Origin: Lentisphaeria bacterium
Lineage (GTDB): Bacteria > Verrucomicrobiota > Lentisphaeria > Oligosphaerales > Oligosphaeraceae
Direction: 5' to 3'
DNA length: 64,000 nt
Assembly: GCA_024405215.1 (NCBI GenBank)
Contig: JAKSPB010000003.1
Span: forward strand, 43,705-107,704
The notes under the pieces were generated by a model. The model made no database searches. It saw only the letters and a list, made by a program, of their open reading frames with translations, and had not been told where the DNA came from. This document shows positions 52,895 to 61,282 of the stretch, one piece after another (within the stretch, counting starts at the first letter, position 1; every line of letters begins with the position of its first letter). The position numbers and the translations under genes are program-made.

Positions 52895-53062
52895 AAAGAA
52901 TGAAAATTTCGCCGAAAGCCATTATTGTAATTCCATGTGTTGTCTTATACTGTATTTTTCTGCAAGTCAAAAGATTATTAACTTTTTTATGATCTCCAAT
53001 ACTTCCACGCTTTCCACACTATATTATCACCATCAACGGAATTTCGGCAAAAGGAGCACAAG

Positions 53063-53398
53063 ATGGACACAAACTTTCAGCCTTGCGATTCGTCGCAGAG
53101 CAATTTCCAGAATCAACCAGGACCGCAATGCAACTATCCACAAGTCAATTTCTACAATAATTCTGTTCCGACAGGCTACAGCAAAACGGTCACGATGGGC
53201 GACTGGCTCATCTATACACTGCTTTCATGCATACCACTCGTCAATCTGGTGGCGTTGATCTATTTCGCCATCGACCATGACAAACCAAGCCGGGCAAACA
53301 TGGCACGGCTTTCGTTGATCTTGATGGCAATAGGCATCGGGTTGGGTATTCTCATCATTATCGCTTTTGGCTGCTTGGCAATGGCGACCAGCGCGTAA
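53063..53398 (+). CDS. Small two-helix membrane protein of unknown function
   Basis: The protein has 111 residues. A Gln/Asn/Pro-rich N-terminus (about 1-45) is followed by two hydrophobic helices (about 48-68 and 84-108). The connecting stretch GDWLIYTLLSCIPLVNLVAL and DKPSRANMARLSLILMAIG resemble small integral proteins found widely in gut bacteria, of unknown function. AAGGAG precedes the ATG. It is a single gene between repeat-rich gaps. Confidence 0.7.
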   Translation: MDTNFQPCDSSQSNFQNQPGPQCNYPQVNFYNNSVPTGYSKTVTMGDWLIYTLLSCIPLVNLVALIYFAIDHDKPSRANMARLSLILMAIGIGLGILIIIAFGCLAMATSA

Positions 53399-53479
53399 TG
53401 GGAATTGCGTGGGCAGAGCAGTTCCACCGCAATGTCTTCCTGCGATTCATAATGCGACACATAGTAGTCTGTAACAACT

Positions 53480-53785
53480 AAAACAGTTCACAGCCGTCCC
53501 ACAACGACGGCATTGCAAGGCTCTGGAGTCATTAGGAGGCAAGCCGCAGGCCTCGCTTCGCTTGACCTGCGGTTACCCTTCACACGGCCTGCTTCCTCCT
53601 TCGCCAAGGCTCCGGCGGACATGCCGCAGGCCTATGGAAGGGCAGTGTTCAACAGAAAATGGCAGTCCCGCCTTAACACAGCCTGCACACAAAAAGGGGG
53701 GCTTGCAGATTCAAGCTGCCTTGAGTTCAATTTCATCAGCTTTTTTCTCAATTTTCGAAATTATGGGACGGCTGTGAACTGTTTT
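53480..53785. mobile_element. 306-bp MITE-like element (family B) with perfect 22-bp terminal inverted repeats
   Basis: Bases 53480-53501 and 53764-53785 are perfect inverted repeats of 22 bp. The interior has no convincing gene and contains GC-rich hairpins (gcaagccgcaggcc region). There is no clear target duplication beside the ends. Related ends are found at 57974-57997 and 63944-63979. It explains most of the 432-bp gap 53399-53830 and ends 45 bp before the start of the glycosidase-like gene. Confidence 0.75.
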
Positions 53786-53830
53786 TGAAGGATAGTCCTG
53801 AGGGCCTGCCTTTCTGTTATTTTCTAGAAG

Positions 53831-56800
53831 ATGAGAATGAAGAATTTTATCATTTGCGTTTTTTTGCTAGGGATCGTCTGCCATTTCCATGCGGCTTTGC
53901 CGAAGGAACAGGGTTTTGTCGAGCCAGCCGTCGGCGCCATTGGAACCAACGATCGTTTCGTTTTCGACGGCAGACTCGATTTTGCCGAGTACAGTGTTTC
54001 CTCGAATCTGCTTTTCGGTCTCAATGCGAACAAGAAGATCGTTGGCGATGACGGACGATGCGCATTTTCGACGTGCGGCGACAAATTCATTGCCGCGATA
54101 CGCACGCCCGTGACTGGCGACCTGTGCGCCAACTACGAGAAACGCGATGGCGCGATTTGGGAAGACGACTGCCATGAACTCATGCTTGTCACCGCCGAAG
54201 CGCCGCCAAACGGCTATCACTTCATCGTCAACAGCAAAAACGGCCTATATGATTCACGCATAGACGCTTCCACGGAAAAGCCGGAATGGAATTGCAAGGG
54301 CATCGACATCCGTCATGTTGTGGAAGACGGCTTCTGGACCACTGAATTTCAGATTCCGATTTCCGAAATCGCGGACATCGTCAGCCTGCCTGAATTCAGA
54401 GTCGCGCTATATCGCACAAATCGCACCACCGACGGCTATTGTTCGGTGCAATACAGAGGCGGTCCCTATCTTGATCCCGTTCTTTTCACACGGGCGCATC
54501 TGGACTCCCATGCCCCCGTCATCAGCATAGTCACGGACACAAACGAGTTGTGCCAGGGGCGCCTTCATGCGACACTTTCCTGCCAGGGGCAAGGCGAAAT
54601 CAAATGGCATGTGGGCGTGGAACCGGTGGATTATCTCACGAACGACGCATTCAATTCGGCGAATGAGGAGACCATCGGCGAAGGCGTGTTCACTGACAAT
54701 GCGCCGTCCATCGTGGTGAAAACAGACAATCTGCCAGTAGCCGGCACATTGCATTATGTCATCCTCCAGGACGGAAAGAGCATTTACGACAGGAGCCTCC
54801 CATACGACCTGTCCGCCATGCAGCAACTCAGCCTCCTGTCCATCAACGCGGACGCCACGCGCAAGAACGTCTGCGCCATGCTGTCCATTCCCGCAGCCGC
54901 AGGCAAGGTGAAACTCGACTGCGGCCTGCAGGATGCGGAGGGCAATGTCGTCGCCTCCAGCCAGATGGAATGCAGCGGGACATTCCAGGCCATGCTCTCC
55001 TTGGAGGGCGTGGCGCCAGGCCAATACACCTTCTTCGCCAGGACGGAAAACGGCGCGGAAGAGACCACGGCCTTCGCAGTTCTGCCGGAAAAGCCGGAAT
55101 GGCTTGGCAATACCCTTGGCTTCACAAATGGAAAAGCCCCGGCACCCTGGAGCGACATCGCCGTCGACGGGAATTCAGCCAAAGTCTGGAACCGGGAGAT
55201 TTTTTTCGACGGCATTCCCGTCAAGATGGTTTCCGCCCAAGGCTGTGCAGCCGAGAACATCCGCTTTGTCGCAAACGGGGAAGCCATGACGACAAGGGAT
55301 TTCGCCTGGACGGAAATCAACGGCGACCTCGCAAGATTCCAGTCGGTCATGGAATTCCCAAATGGCCGAATGGCGGTGAAGGGGACTCTTGAGTTCGACG
55401 GTCTGGTCTGGCTGAACTGCACCTTCATGCCAGCCGAAGGCGCCACTCTGCCGGACATCGCCTTCAAGATGGACATTCCCAATGGCAACGGACAGTTCGT
55501 ATACACTCCGGAGTTCAACTTGAACAGTTGCCGGCTGCTGCAGAAAGACCAGGCTTGGCACAAGGACCTGCTCTTCAACAAATCAACATTCTGGGTCGGA
55601 TCTCCTGCGGTCGGAATCGATTTTGTCGCCGACGATCTCCGTGGCTGGAATCTTTCCGACTATGCGGCCTCCGCGCAAATCACGGCCGACGACAATGGTC
55701 TGCGCATCGTCACCGTGCCCGTTCTCGAGGGCAGGCTCAATGAAAAGGATGCGACCTACCAGATAGAATTCGCCTTGCAGACGACGCCGACGCGTCCCAT
55801 GCCCAAAGGCTTCAGCGCGTACCAGATCAACTACGGCTTTCCCAAGGGAAACATCCGCTGCTTTGAAGCGGAGGCCGTATCGCTCTTCAACGTGCCGTCG
55901 AGAATCAACAGAACTTACAAGGAACGCCTGGAGTACTGGCACAACGAGCAACGCGTGCAATGCGTCCTGCCGCATTTGGCCATCACCGTATCTTCGCCTT
56001 TCACGGACGAATACCGTTTCTACTCCGAACAGTGGCGCTCTTGCGCCGATCCGCGCCCGCGCGCCAAGCCCGAAGAATACATGTACTACCAGCAGATCTG
56101 CCCCAAGGGCGAAGGCTATGCGGACTGGTATTTGTGGGAATTGGACAAGCTGAACCGCGTGCTGCCGCAGGACGGCCTCTATTTTGATTTCAGCCAGCCG
56201 ATTGTCTATCCATGCAAGAATTCCTTGCACGGCTGCGCCTGGACGGACAATCACGGCAAAACCCATCCTTCCATGCGCATCAAGGCCGCCCGCGAACTGA
56301 TGAAACGCATCTACGTCTTCATGAAAGGGAAGAATCCAAATGCGCTGATCGCCATGCACAATTCCGGCGCCACCATTCCTTCATTCGATTGCTTCTGCGA
56401 TTTCACATTGAACGGCGAACAAACCGCCCTTGCCATGTTCAACAAGGGCGTCAGCTATCGCGACCTCTACGATCCACGACAGTTCACGCTAGAGCAGAAT
56501 GGACGGATATGGGGCGTTCCTGCTTTCTTCATCCCGCAGTTCCTCCGCGTGCTCCAGTTGTGGGATCCCTTCCGCTATGGCAAGACGGACGGCGATATCT
56601 ACGGCACCCTTAAAAAACACTGGCTTGAATCGCCTGATACAAAGGAAATCATCATGCACTTTCTAGGCTTGCTTTACGCCGTCGGCGGCGACTGCAGCTG
56701 CGATTTCGGCGTTTCATCGTATCCGGATGAACTGCGTCAGGAGGAACTCGCAATCGGATGGACCGACGAAACGAAATTCCACGGCTGGTTTGATGAACGC

Positions 56801-57058
56801 AATCCATTCAAGCTGTTGAATCCGACCTCCCATAAGACAATCGTCTCTTCGTACGAAGCCGCCAAAGGCTGGATGGTCGTCGCGCTCAACGACACGTCCA
56901 CCGACGAAACTTTCCGCATTTCTGTTCCTGAAGAACTGTGCAAGAGCACATTCATGGAACATATCACCCAACAAACCATTCCAGTCACGGCAGAGGGCAC
57001 GCTGGAACTCGGCGTTCCTGCCTTCTGCGCGCGATTCATCATCGTCAAGACGGAATAG
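53831..57058 (+). CDS. Large secreted glycosidase-like protein with N-terminal CBM9-like domain
   Basis: The protein has 1075 residues. A signal peptide (FIICVFLLGIVCHFHA) leads to a CBM9-like beta-sandwich (about 30-220, with IWEDDCHELMLVTAEAPPNGYHFIVN and DGFWTTEFQIPISEI). Further sandwich domains follow (about 220-650), then a TIM-barrel-like region (about 690-1000) with DGLYFDFSQPIVYPCKN and a small beta domain at the end. The region resembles uncharacterised glycoside-hydrolase-like families (DUF6067 type). I cannot name catalytic residues. The sugar isomerase gene starts 22 bp downstream, suggesting a cleavage-and-use pair. The start has no strong Shine-Dalgarno site, and the family B element is immediately upstream. 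Confidence 0.7.
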   Translation: MRMKNFIICVFLLGIVCHFHAALPKEQGFVEPAVGAIGTNDRFVFDGRLDFAEYSVSSNLLFGLNANKKIVGDDGRCAFSTCGDKFIAAIRTPVTGDLCANYEKRDGAIWEDDCHELMLVTAEAPPNGYHFIVNSKNGLYDSRIDASTEKPEWNCKGIDIRHVVEDGFWTTEFQIPISEIADIVSLPEFRVALYRTNRTTDGYCSVQYRGGPYLDPVLFTRAHLDSHAPVISIVTDTNELCQGRLHATLSCQGQGEIKWHVGVEPVDYLTNDAFNSANEETIGEGVFTDNAPSIVVKTDNLPVAGTLHYVILQDGKSIYDRSLPYDLSAMQQLSLLSINADATRKNVCAMLSIPAAAGKVKLDCGLQDAEGNVVASSQMECSGTFQAMLSLEGVAPGQYTFFARTENGAEETTAFAVLPEKPEWLGNTLGFTNGKAPAPWSDIAVDGNSAKVWNREIFFDGIPVKMVSAQGCAAENIRFVANGEAMTTRDFAWTEINGDLARFQSVMEFPNGRMAVKGTLEFDGLVWLNCTFMPAEGATLPDIAFKMDIPNGNGQFVYTPEFNLNSCRLLQKDQAWHKDLLFNKSTFWVGSPAVGIDFVADDLRGWNLSDYAASAQITADDNGLRIVTVPVLEGRLNEKDATYQIEFALQTTPTRPMPKGFSAYQINYGFPKGNIRCFEAEAVSLFNVPSRINRTYKERLEYWHNEQRVQCVLPHLAITVSSPFTDEYRFYSEQWRSCADPRPRAKPEEYMYYQQICPKGEGYADWYLWELDKLNRVLPQDGLYFDFSQPIVYPCKNSLHGCAWTDNHGKTHPSMRIKAARELMKRIYVFMKGKNPNALIAMHNSGATIPSFDCFCDFTLNGEQTALAMFNKGVSYRDLYDPRQFTLEQNGRIWGVPAFFIPQFLRVLQLWDPFRYGKTDGDIYGTLKKHWLESPDTKEIIMHFLGLLYAVGGDCSCDFGVSSYPDELRQEELAIGWTDETKFHGWFDERNPFKLLNPTSHKTIVSSYEAAKGWMVVALNDTSTDETFRISVPEELCKSTFMEHITQQTIPVTAEGTLELGVPAFCARFIIVKTE

Positions 57059-57080
57059 TCTTTCCAAGGAGTTTCTTCAC

Positions 57081-57959
57081 ATGCGCAAATACGCTTTTTC
57101 CTTTCCTATCGATCTGTTTCTGGAACCTGCATGGGTTGATGCTCTCGGCAACGCGAAACTGAAAAGAATCGAATTGAATCTCGAAGACAACGACACGGCG
57201 GATACGCTTGACGAAAGAATTGCCAGAATCGTGGAATGCCAGGCTGCCGGCAAGGTCATTGTCGGAAGCGTGCATATTCCCTTCGGCTCCCTGTGGCCTC
57301 TCTCCGATCTGGACGACGATCTCCGCAAGGCCGCATCCATCCGCATCCGTGATTTCATAGAAGCCTGCGCACCGCTCAACTGCAAGGATTTCACGCTCCA
57401 CGGCTGCTTGGAACCCCAGCCGACCGAAGAGCCTCTCCTGGGAAAGGCCATCGCGCAATTCCGCAAGACCATGGACGAGCTCATTCCCGTGGCGGAGAAA
57501 TTCGGCGTGTCGCTGAACATCGAGGACCTTCCGCGGACCTGCCTCGGCAAGACGGCGGAGGAACTGGCGCGGATGATCGACGGCCTCCCGAAGGAGCAGG
57601 TCGGCATCTGTTTCGACGTCAATCATTTCTGCGGGCATCCGGAGCGTCTCGCCGCTGGAATTGATCTCCTCGCCGACCGCATACGCACATTCCACATATC
57701 CGACTACGACGGCGACGATGAATGCCATTGGTATCCTATGCTCGGCACGATTGACTGGGCGGCCGTGATGGCGTCCATCCGCAAACTGCCGCAGGATGTG
57801 CTGATGGTCATCGAGGCTTTCAGCTTCCTCGTGAAACCGAACTGGCAAAAGCGCCCGCACCATCCGGAGGTGTTCTTGCGTTCCCACGAACGCAATGTCT
57901 TCGTGCTGGAAAACGCCGCGGAACTCCAGAAACGAATTTCCGAAATGGACATCAGGTAG
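57081..57959 (+). CDS. Sugar phosphate isomerase/epimerase (AP endonuclease 2-like TIM barrel)
   Basis: The protein has 292 residues with CAAGGAG upstream. The xylose-isomerase-like TIM barrel is indicated by FTLHGCLE, VSLNIEDLPR, GICFDVNHFCGH (with metal-binding Asp and His) and RTFHISDYDGDDECHWYP. Members isomerise or epimerise free or phosphorylated sugars, or related compounds. It is co-transcribed with the upstream glycosidase-like gene (22-bp gap), which supports a role in handling the released sugar. Substrate unknown. Confidence 0.82.
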   Translation: MRKYAFSFPIDLFLEPAWVDALGNAKLKRIELNLEDNDTADTLDERIARIVECQAAGKVIVGSVHIPFGSLWPLSDLDDDLRKAASIRIRDFIEACAPLNCKDFTLHGCLEPQPTEEPLLGKAIAQFRKTMDELIPVAEKFGVSLNIEDLPRTCLGKTAEELARMIDGLPKEQVGICFDVNHFCGHPERLAAGIDLLADRIRTFHISDYDGDDECHWYPMLGTIDWAAVMASIRKLPQDVLMVIEAFSFLVKPNWQKRPHHPEVFLRSHERNVFVLENAAELQKRISEMDIR

Positions 57960-57973
57960 TTCGGAAATGACTT

Positions 57974-57997
57974 TCACAGCCGTCCCATGACGACGGG
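57974..57997 (+). repeat. Family B end, solo copy
   Basis: TTCACAGCCGTCCCATGACG and the four following bases match 22 of 24 bases with the left end at 53487-53510. It lies 15 bp after the isomerase stop. No second end is recognisable nearby. Confidence 0.55.
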
Positions 57998-58044
57998 TGC
58001 AACGAAGATTTGAACAAATAGGCAGAAAACAGGAGACGAAGAAT

Positions 58045-58695
58045 ATGAAAACCATTTATGCGATTAACTGCAGTCCGAGGAAGAACGGAAACACCGCGAC
58101 CGTGCTTGAGCACGCGCTCAAGGGTGCGTCCGAGGCCGGGGCGGCGACAAGGCTGATTCATCTCTGCGAGCTTCAGTTCAGTGGCTGCCGGAGCTGTTTT
58201 GCCTGCAAAAAGAAGGGTTGCGCCAAGCCAGGGCAATGCGCCATTCAGGACGCTCTGACGCCTGTGCTGGAGGAAATTGCCAATGGCGATGGCCTGTTTG
58301 TCGGAACGCCGGTCTATTTTGGCGGAGAGACGGGGATGTGCCGGAATTTCATTGAGCGTTTCTTCTTTCCTGCGCTTAGCTACGATGATCCATCCGTCAG
58401 CTTGGCCCATAAGAAATTCCCCGTGGCGTTTGTCTATACCATGAATGTGCCGTCAGACTTGATGATGAAAATCGGTTATCCTGAAAAATTCCGCTTGCTG
58501 CCAGAATATGCGGGGCGGATGTTCGGGAACGGTCAGGCAAGCACGCTATTTGTCTGTGATACTTGGCAGTTTGACGATTATGCGCTGTATCATGCCGGAC
58601 GCTTTGACGCCGAGCACAAGGCCGAGGTGCGCAGGACGCAGTTCCCGGAAGACTGTGAAAAGGCCTATCGCCTGGGTGCCAATATGGCTCGCTGA
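58045..58695 (+). CDS. Flavodoxin-family iron-sulfur flavoprotein / NAD(P)H oxidoreductase
   Basis: The protein has 216 residues from ATG 58045, preceded by AGGAG. The FMN phosphate loop is INCSPRKNGNTA (7-18). A cysteine cluster C48-x2-C51-x2-C54 plus C59 and C65 (SGCRSCFACKKKG) fits the iron-sulfur flavoprotein type that carries a 4Fe-4S cluster. The sequence GTPVYFGGETGMCRNFIERF is typical of the family. It shuttles electrons, probably in oxidative stress or anaerobic redox metabolism. Desulfoferrodoxin is the next gene but with its own promoter. Confidence 0.82.
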   Translation: MKTIYAINCSPRKNGNTATVLEHALKGASEAGAATRLIHLCELQFSGCRSCFACKKKGCAKPGQCAIQDALTPVLEEIANGDGLFVGTPVYFGGETGMCRNFIERFFFPALSYDDPSVSLAHKKFPVAFVYTMNVPSDLMMKIGYPEKFRLLPEYAGRMFGNGQASTLFVCDTWQFDDYALYHAGRFDAEHKAEVRRTQFPEDCEKAYRLGANMAR

Positions 58696-58734
58696 CGGAC
58701 TGAAACAAAAGAGGCAGTTTTTTTCGGAAACCGC

Positions 58735-58762
58735 TTGCGTTTTGTTTTTTTCGCGTTATGTT
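58735..58762 (+). promoter_or_regulatory. Candidate promoter of the desulfoferrodoxin gene
   Basis: TTGCGT (58735-58740) and TATGTT (58757-58762) are spaced by 16 bases. The transcript would have a leader of about 140 nt before the strong ribosome site AGGAGGT at 58894-58900. Confidence 0.4.
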
Positions 58763-58906
58763 AGTAAGTGATTACTGATACACGCGGCGCCGGGAAGGGA
58801 ATCGCGAAGAAGCGAAGGACTTCTGGTGCGGTAACATTTTTGTTCGGCGGACCTTGGGAGGTTCGCAATCAAAGGCACAACCCATAGCAAAACAGGAGGT
58901 GTTTCC

Positions 58907-59299
58907 ATGAACAGAAATGAAATTCTCAAATGCGCGATTTGCGGATTGACAGTGGAAGTATTGACCGCTGGCAGCGACAATGCGCCGATCTGCTGCGGCG
59001 AGCCCATGAAGGCGATGCCGGAGCAGACTGCGGAATTCAAATTCGAGAAGCATGTCCCGTATCCCGAAGCATTGCCTGGCCAGGGATTCCGCGTTGTGGT
59101 CGGGAAGGAGGCCGAGCACCCGATGACGGAAGCCCATCGCGTTGAATGGATCGAGGTTCAGGACGGAGATTGCGTCATCCGCAAATACCTTGCCCCTGGC
59201 GATCCCCCTCGGGCCGATTTTGCGATTCCGCTGCGTCCGGGGCTTGTCATCCGCGAGTTCTGCAATCTGCACGGACTCTGGAAATACGAAGTCAAGTGA
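58907..59299 (+). CDS. dfx: Desulfoferrodoxin (superoxide reductase, two-centre)
   Basis: The protein has 130 residues. The N-terminal desulforedoxin-like centre has C9, C12, C29 and C30 (CAIC...CC). The superoxide reductase centre has H49 (EKHVP), H71 (EHPM), H77, C119 and H122 (CNLHG). It is therefore a class I/two-iron desulfoferrodoxin that reduces superoxide to peroxide with electrons from rubredoxin or related donors. The gene has a strong ribosome site (AGGAGGT). It marks an anaerobe that meets oxygen. A GC-rich stem-loop lies between it and the next gene. Confidence 0.93.
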   Translation: MNRNEILKCAICGLTVEVLTAGSDNAPICCGEPMKAMPEQTAEFKFEKHVPYPEALPGQGFRVVVGKEAEHPMTEAHRVEWIEVQDGDCVIRKYLAPGDPPRADFAIPLRPGLVIREFCNLHGLWKYEVK

Positions 59300-59328
59300 C
59301 GGCGTAGCACGGTGAGCTGAAATTGCAA

Positions 59329-59355
59329 GGTCCCGGCGCCCGATGTGCCGGGACC
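59329..59355 (+). other. GC-rich stem-loop between dfx and the QueD-like gene
   Basis: GGTCCCGGC (59329-59337) pairs perfectly with GCCGGGACC (59347-59355). There is no T-run, and the ribosome site of the next gene follows 24 bases later. It may be an mRNA processing or stability element or a partial terminator. Confidence 0.45.
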
Positions 59356-59392
59356 GGGAAGAAAAGGAACCATAACGCAAGGAGGCAAAGCG

Positions 59393-59962
59393 ATGAGATC
59401 CATGACAACATTTGACATTCAGTATGCCCATCGTTTCTACCGTTTCAAAGGTGAGGCCCAATACCTTCACGGGCACACCGGCATCCTGACCATCGAGGTC
59501 GAGGACACGGTGAACCCCGGTGTGAACATGGTCTTCCCCTGCAACGAAATCCAGAAGACCGCATGGGCCGTTCTCAAGAACTTCGACCATGCACTCATCC
59601 TGCGTGAGGACGATCCGCTCCTGCCTGCCATCCTCGATGTCTACGAGAAGCAGGGCATCCGGAACGGCGCCCCCACCAATACCATGAAGGGCGTTGCTTT
59701 CAGCAACGAACTGTGCACCGCCTATCCGGACTGCCGGCTGGTCGTCACCAAGGAGACAATGACCGTCGAAGGCATGATCAAGATGGTCCATGCCCTGCTG
59801 AAGGACAAGCTCAACATCGCCAAGATCACCTTCACCAGCGGCGCCAATGCCGCTAGCCAGGAGTTCCAGCCCGAAGGAACCATGGACCGCTGCCCGCTCT
59901 GCGGCATCGCCCTTGACGAAAACGGCGTCTGCCCAAAATGCGGCTACCGTAAAAACAAATGA
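59393..59962 (+). CDS. QueD/PTPS-family protein with C-terminal zinc ribbon
   Basis: The protein has 189 residues from ATG 59393, with AAGGAGG upstream. The 6-pyruvoyl-tetrahydropterin synthase fold is shown by the three zinc histidines H13 (YAHRF), H26 and H28 (LHGHTG), and FDHALIL. QueD enzymes have a catalytic Cys four residues before the first His of HGH, and here this is Ala (A22). After residue 160 a zinc ribbon is added: C167/C170 and C180/C183. No queC, queE or other queuosine genes are near. It could be a non-canonical pterin synthase or a metal-binding sensor. It forms a loose group with dfx. Confidence 0.75.
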   Translation: MRSMTTFDIQYAHRFYRFKGEAQYLHGHTGILTIEVEDTVNPGVNMVFPCNEIQKTAWAVLKNFDHALILREDDPLLPAILDVYEKQGIRNGAPTNTMKGVAFSNELCTAYPDCRLVVTKETMTVEGMIKMVHALLKDKLNIAKITFTSGANAASQEFQPEGTMDRCPLCGIALDENGVCPKCGYRKNK

Positions 59963-60047
59963 ACCTTTTGAAGGTTCAAATAGCCTTCGCGCTTTTTGAG
60001 GCAGGGTGCTCAGGCATCTATGTCTCTGCGTGTGGGTAATCTCATGC

Positions 60048-60088
60048 GGGGCTGCTGTAGAATCTCTTGTGGAGGAGACAGCAGCCCC
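60048..60088. terminator. Stable hairpin after the QueD-like gene
   Basis: GGGGCTGCTGT (60048-60058) pairs perfectly with ACAGCAGCCCC (60078-60088). Only TTT follows on the + strand, so it is a weak intrinsic terminator at best. It is 86 bases beyond the stop. Confidence 0.5.
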
Positions 60089-60100
60089 TTTCAACATATC

Positions 60101-60258
60101 GAGCCTTTTGCAAAAGTCGCTTCGGCCAATTTTCGCTCTTTCGGGGCATTTTGCTCCAAGTGCTTCGCGTCGTGGCGGGCTACGTCTTGTCGCATTTGAA
60201 GCAAACTGCCTCCGAAATTCCTGAAAAGTGCCTTCGAATGGACTTCTGCAAAAGGCCC
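60101..60258. mobile_element. 158-bp MITE-like element (family C)
   Basis: The ends 60101-60125 (gagccttttgcaaaagtc...) and 60231-60258 are imperfect inverted repeats. The core 60142-60173 is identical over 32 nt to the reverse complement of 4168-4199. An end-only copy lies at 39062-39079. There is no coding capacity. Confidence 0.7.
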
Positions 60259-60314
60259 TATCGTTCCGGCAATGCGCCCTTACGTATTTTCCGCGAGCCA
60301 GGCACCGAAAGGGT

Positions 60315-60357
60315 GTTACGCAAAAAAACGTTACGTAAAAAGCGTTACGTAAAAAGC
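60315..60357. repeat. Triple tandem repeat of 14-15 bp
   Basis: Units begin at 60315, 60330 and 60344, each reading gttacg(c/t)aaaaa with a variable end. It lies 47 bp beyond the amrS stop. It may be a protein-binding or slippage-prone site. Confidence 0.5.
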
Positions 60358-60403
60358 GAAATTGTGGTCGGATTTGTCCAGGTGTTTCTCTGCCATTTGC
60401 AAT

Positions 60404-61282
60404 CTACAGCCGGATGTTTCCCAGGAATACGTTGCGGAACCCGGCGGAATGGGCCTGTCGCTGAATCCGGAAGAGGGTGTCGGGCGGCGTCGGGGGAATG
60501 GTGCAGCGATAGGCGGGGAAGTATGCGCTGAAATGCAATGGCGTTTCCAGGCCCAGGTTCCGGGCCGCCCAGTCCAGCCAGCCCTGGATGGCTTCCTCGC
60601 TGTCGTTCTTGCCGGGGATCACCAGCGTGGTGACTTCCAGGTGGACACCGAGGGCGCGGAGGCGCTTCAGGGAGGCCAGGACAGGCGGCAATGTGGCGGC
60701 GCACATCGTAGGATAGAAGTCGTCATCCCAGCCTTTCATGTCAATGTTTGCGGCATCCAGGAGGGGATACATTTCGCCGGCGGCTTCATCGGAAATGAAG
60801 CCATTGCTGACCAGGACGTTCTTGAGGCCGGCGTCGTGTGCCAGACGGGCGATGTCCAGCACATATTCAGCGAAGACGGTGGGTTCGTTATAGGTGTAGG
60901 AGAGGGAAGGGCAGCCGTGCTGCAGCGCCAGTTCGACAATGCGTTGCGGAGGGACGGAAAGGGGTTCTTCCCGGTGGCTGTAGCATCCTCGGGAGAGGCT
61001 GTCGTTCTGGCAGAAAAGGCATCCCAGATTACAGCCGTATGTGCCGAAGGAGAGGGTCCGCGTGCCTGGCAGGAAGCGCGCCAGGGGCTTCTTCTCAATG
61101 GGGTCGATGGCGATGGAAACAGGATGACCGTAGGAGAGGCTTCGCAATTCTCCGTCGCAGTTCTGGCGTACGCGGCAGTAGCCTGTTCCGCCTTTGGTGA
61201 TGACGCATCTTCTGGGGCATAGCTCGCAGCGGACTGCGCCGTCATCCAGTGCCGTCCACCATTTTGCGGGATAGGAGTTCAT
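60404..61282 (-). CDS. amrS: AmmeMemoRadiSam system radical SAM enzyme (AmrS)
   Basis: The protein has 292 residues. The radical SAM cluster CxxxCxxC is in GCNLGCLFCQND (C84, C88, C91). An N-terminal cysteine set (C19, C22, C26, C36 in CELCPRRC...GYC) fits the additional cluster of this group. The runs YTYNEPTVFAEY and VLVSNGFISDEA are typical. The substrate is not known. The start overlaps the stop of the upstream AmrB-AmrA fusion by ATGA, so the three Amr activities are made together in a two-gene operon. Confidence 0.9.
   Translation of the reverse strand: MNSYPAKWWTALDDGAVRCELCPRRCVITKGGTGYCRVRQNCDGELRSLSYGHPVSIAIDPIEKKPLARFLPGTRTLSFGTYGCNLGCLFCQNDSLSRGCYSHREEPLSVPPQRIVELALQHGCPSLSYTYNEPTVFAEYVLDIARLAHDAGLKNVLVSNGFISDEAAGEMYPLLDAANIDMKGWDDDFYPTMCAATLPPVLASLKRLRALGVHLEVTTLVIPGKNDSEEAIQGWLDWAARNLGLETPLHFSAYFPAYRCTIPPTPPDTLFRIQRQAHSAGFRNVFLGNIRL

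Larger units (their letters stand above)
59963..60403. other. Non-coding gap (441 bp) with hairpin, family C element and tandem repeat
   Basis: No gene is evident. The gap holds a stable hairpin (60048-60088), the complete family C element (60101-60258) and a triple tandem repeat (60315-60357), each listed separately. Confidence 0.6.
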
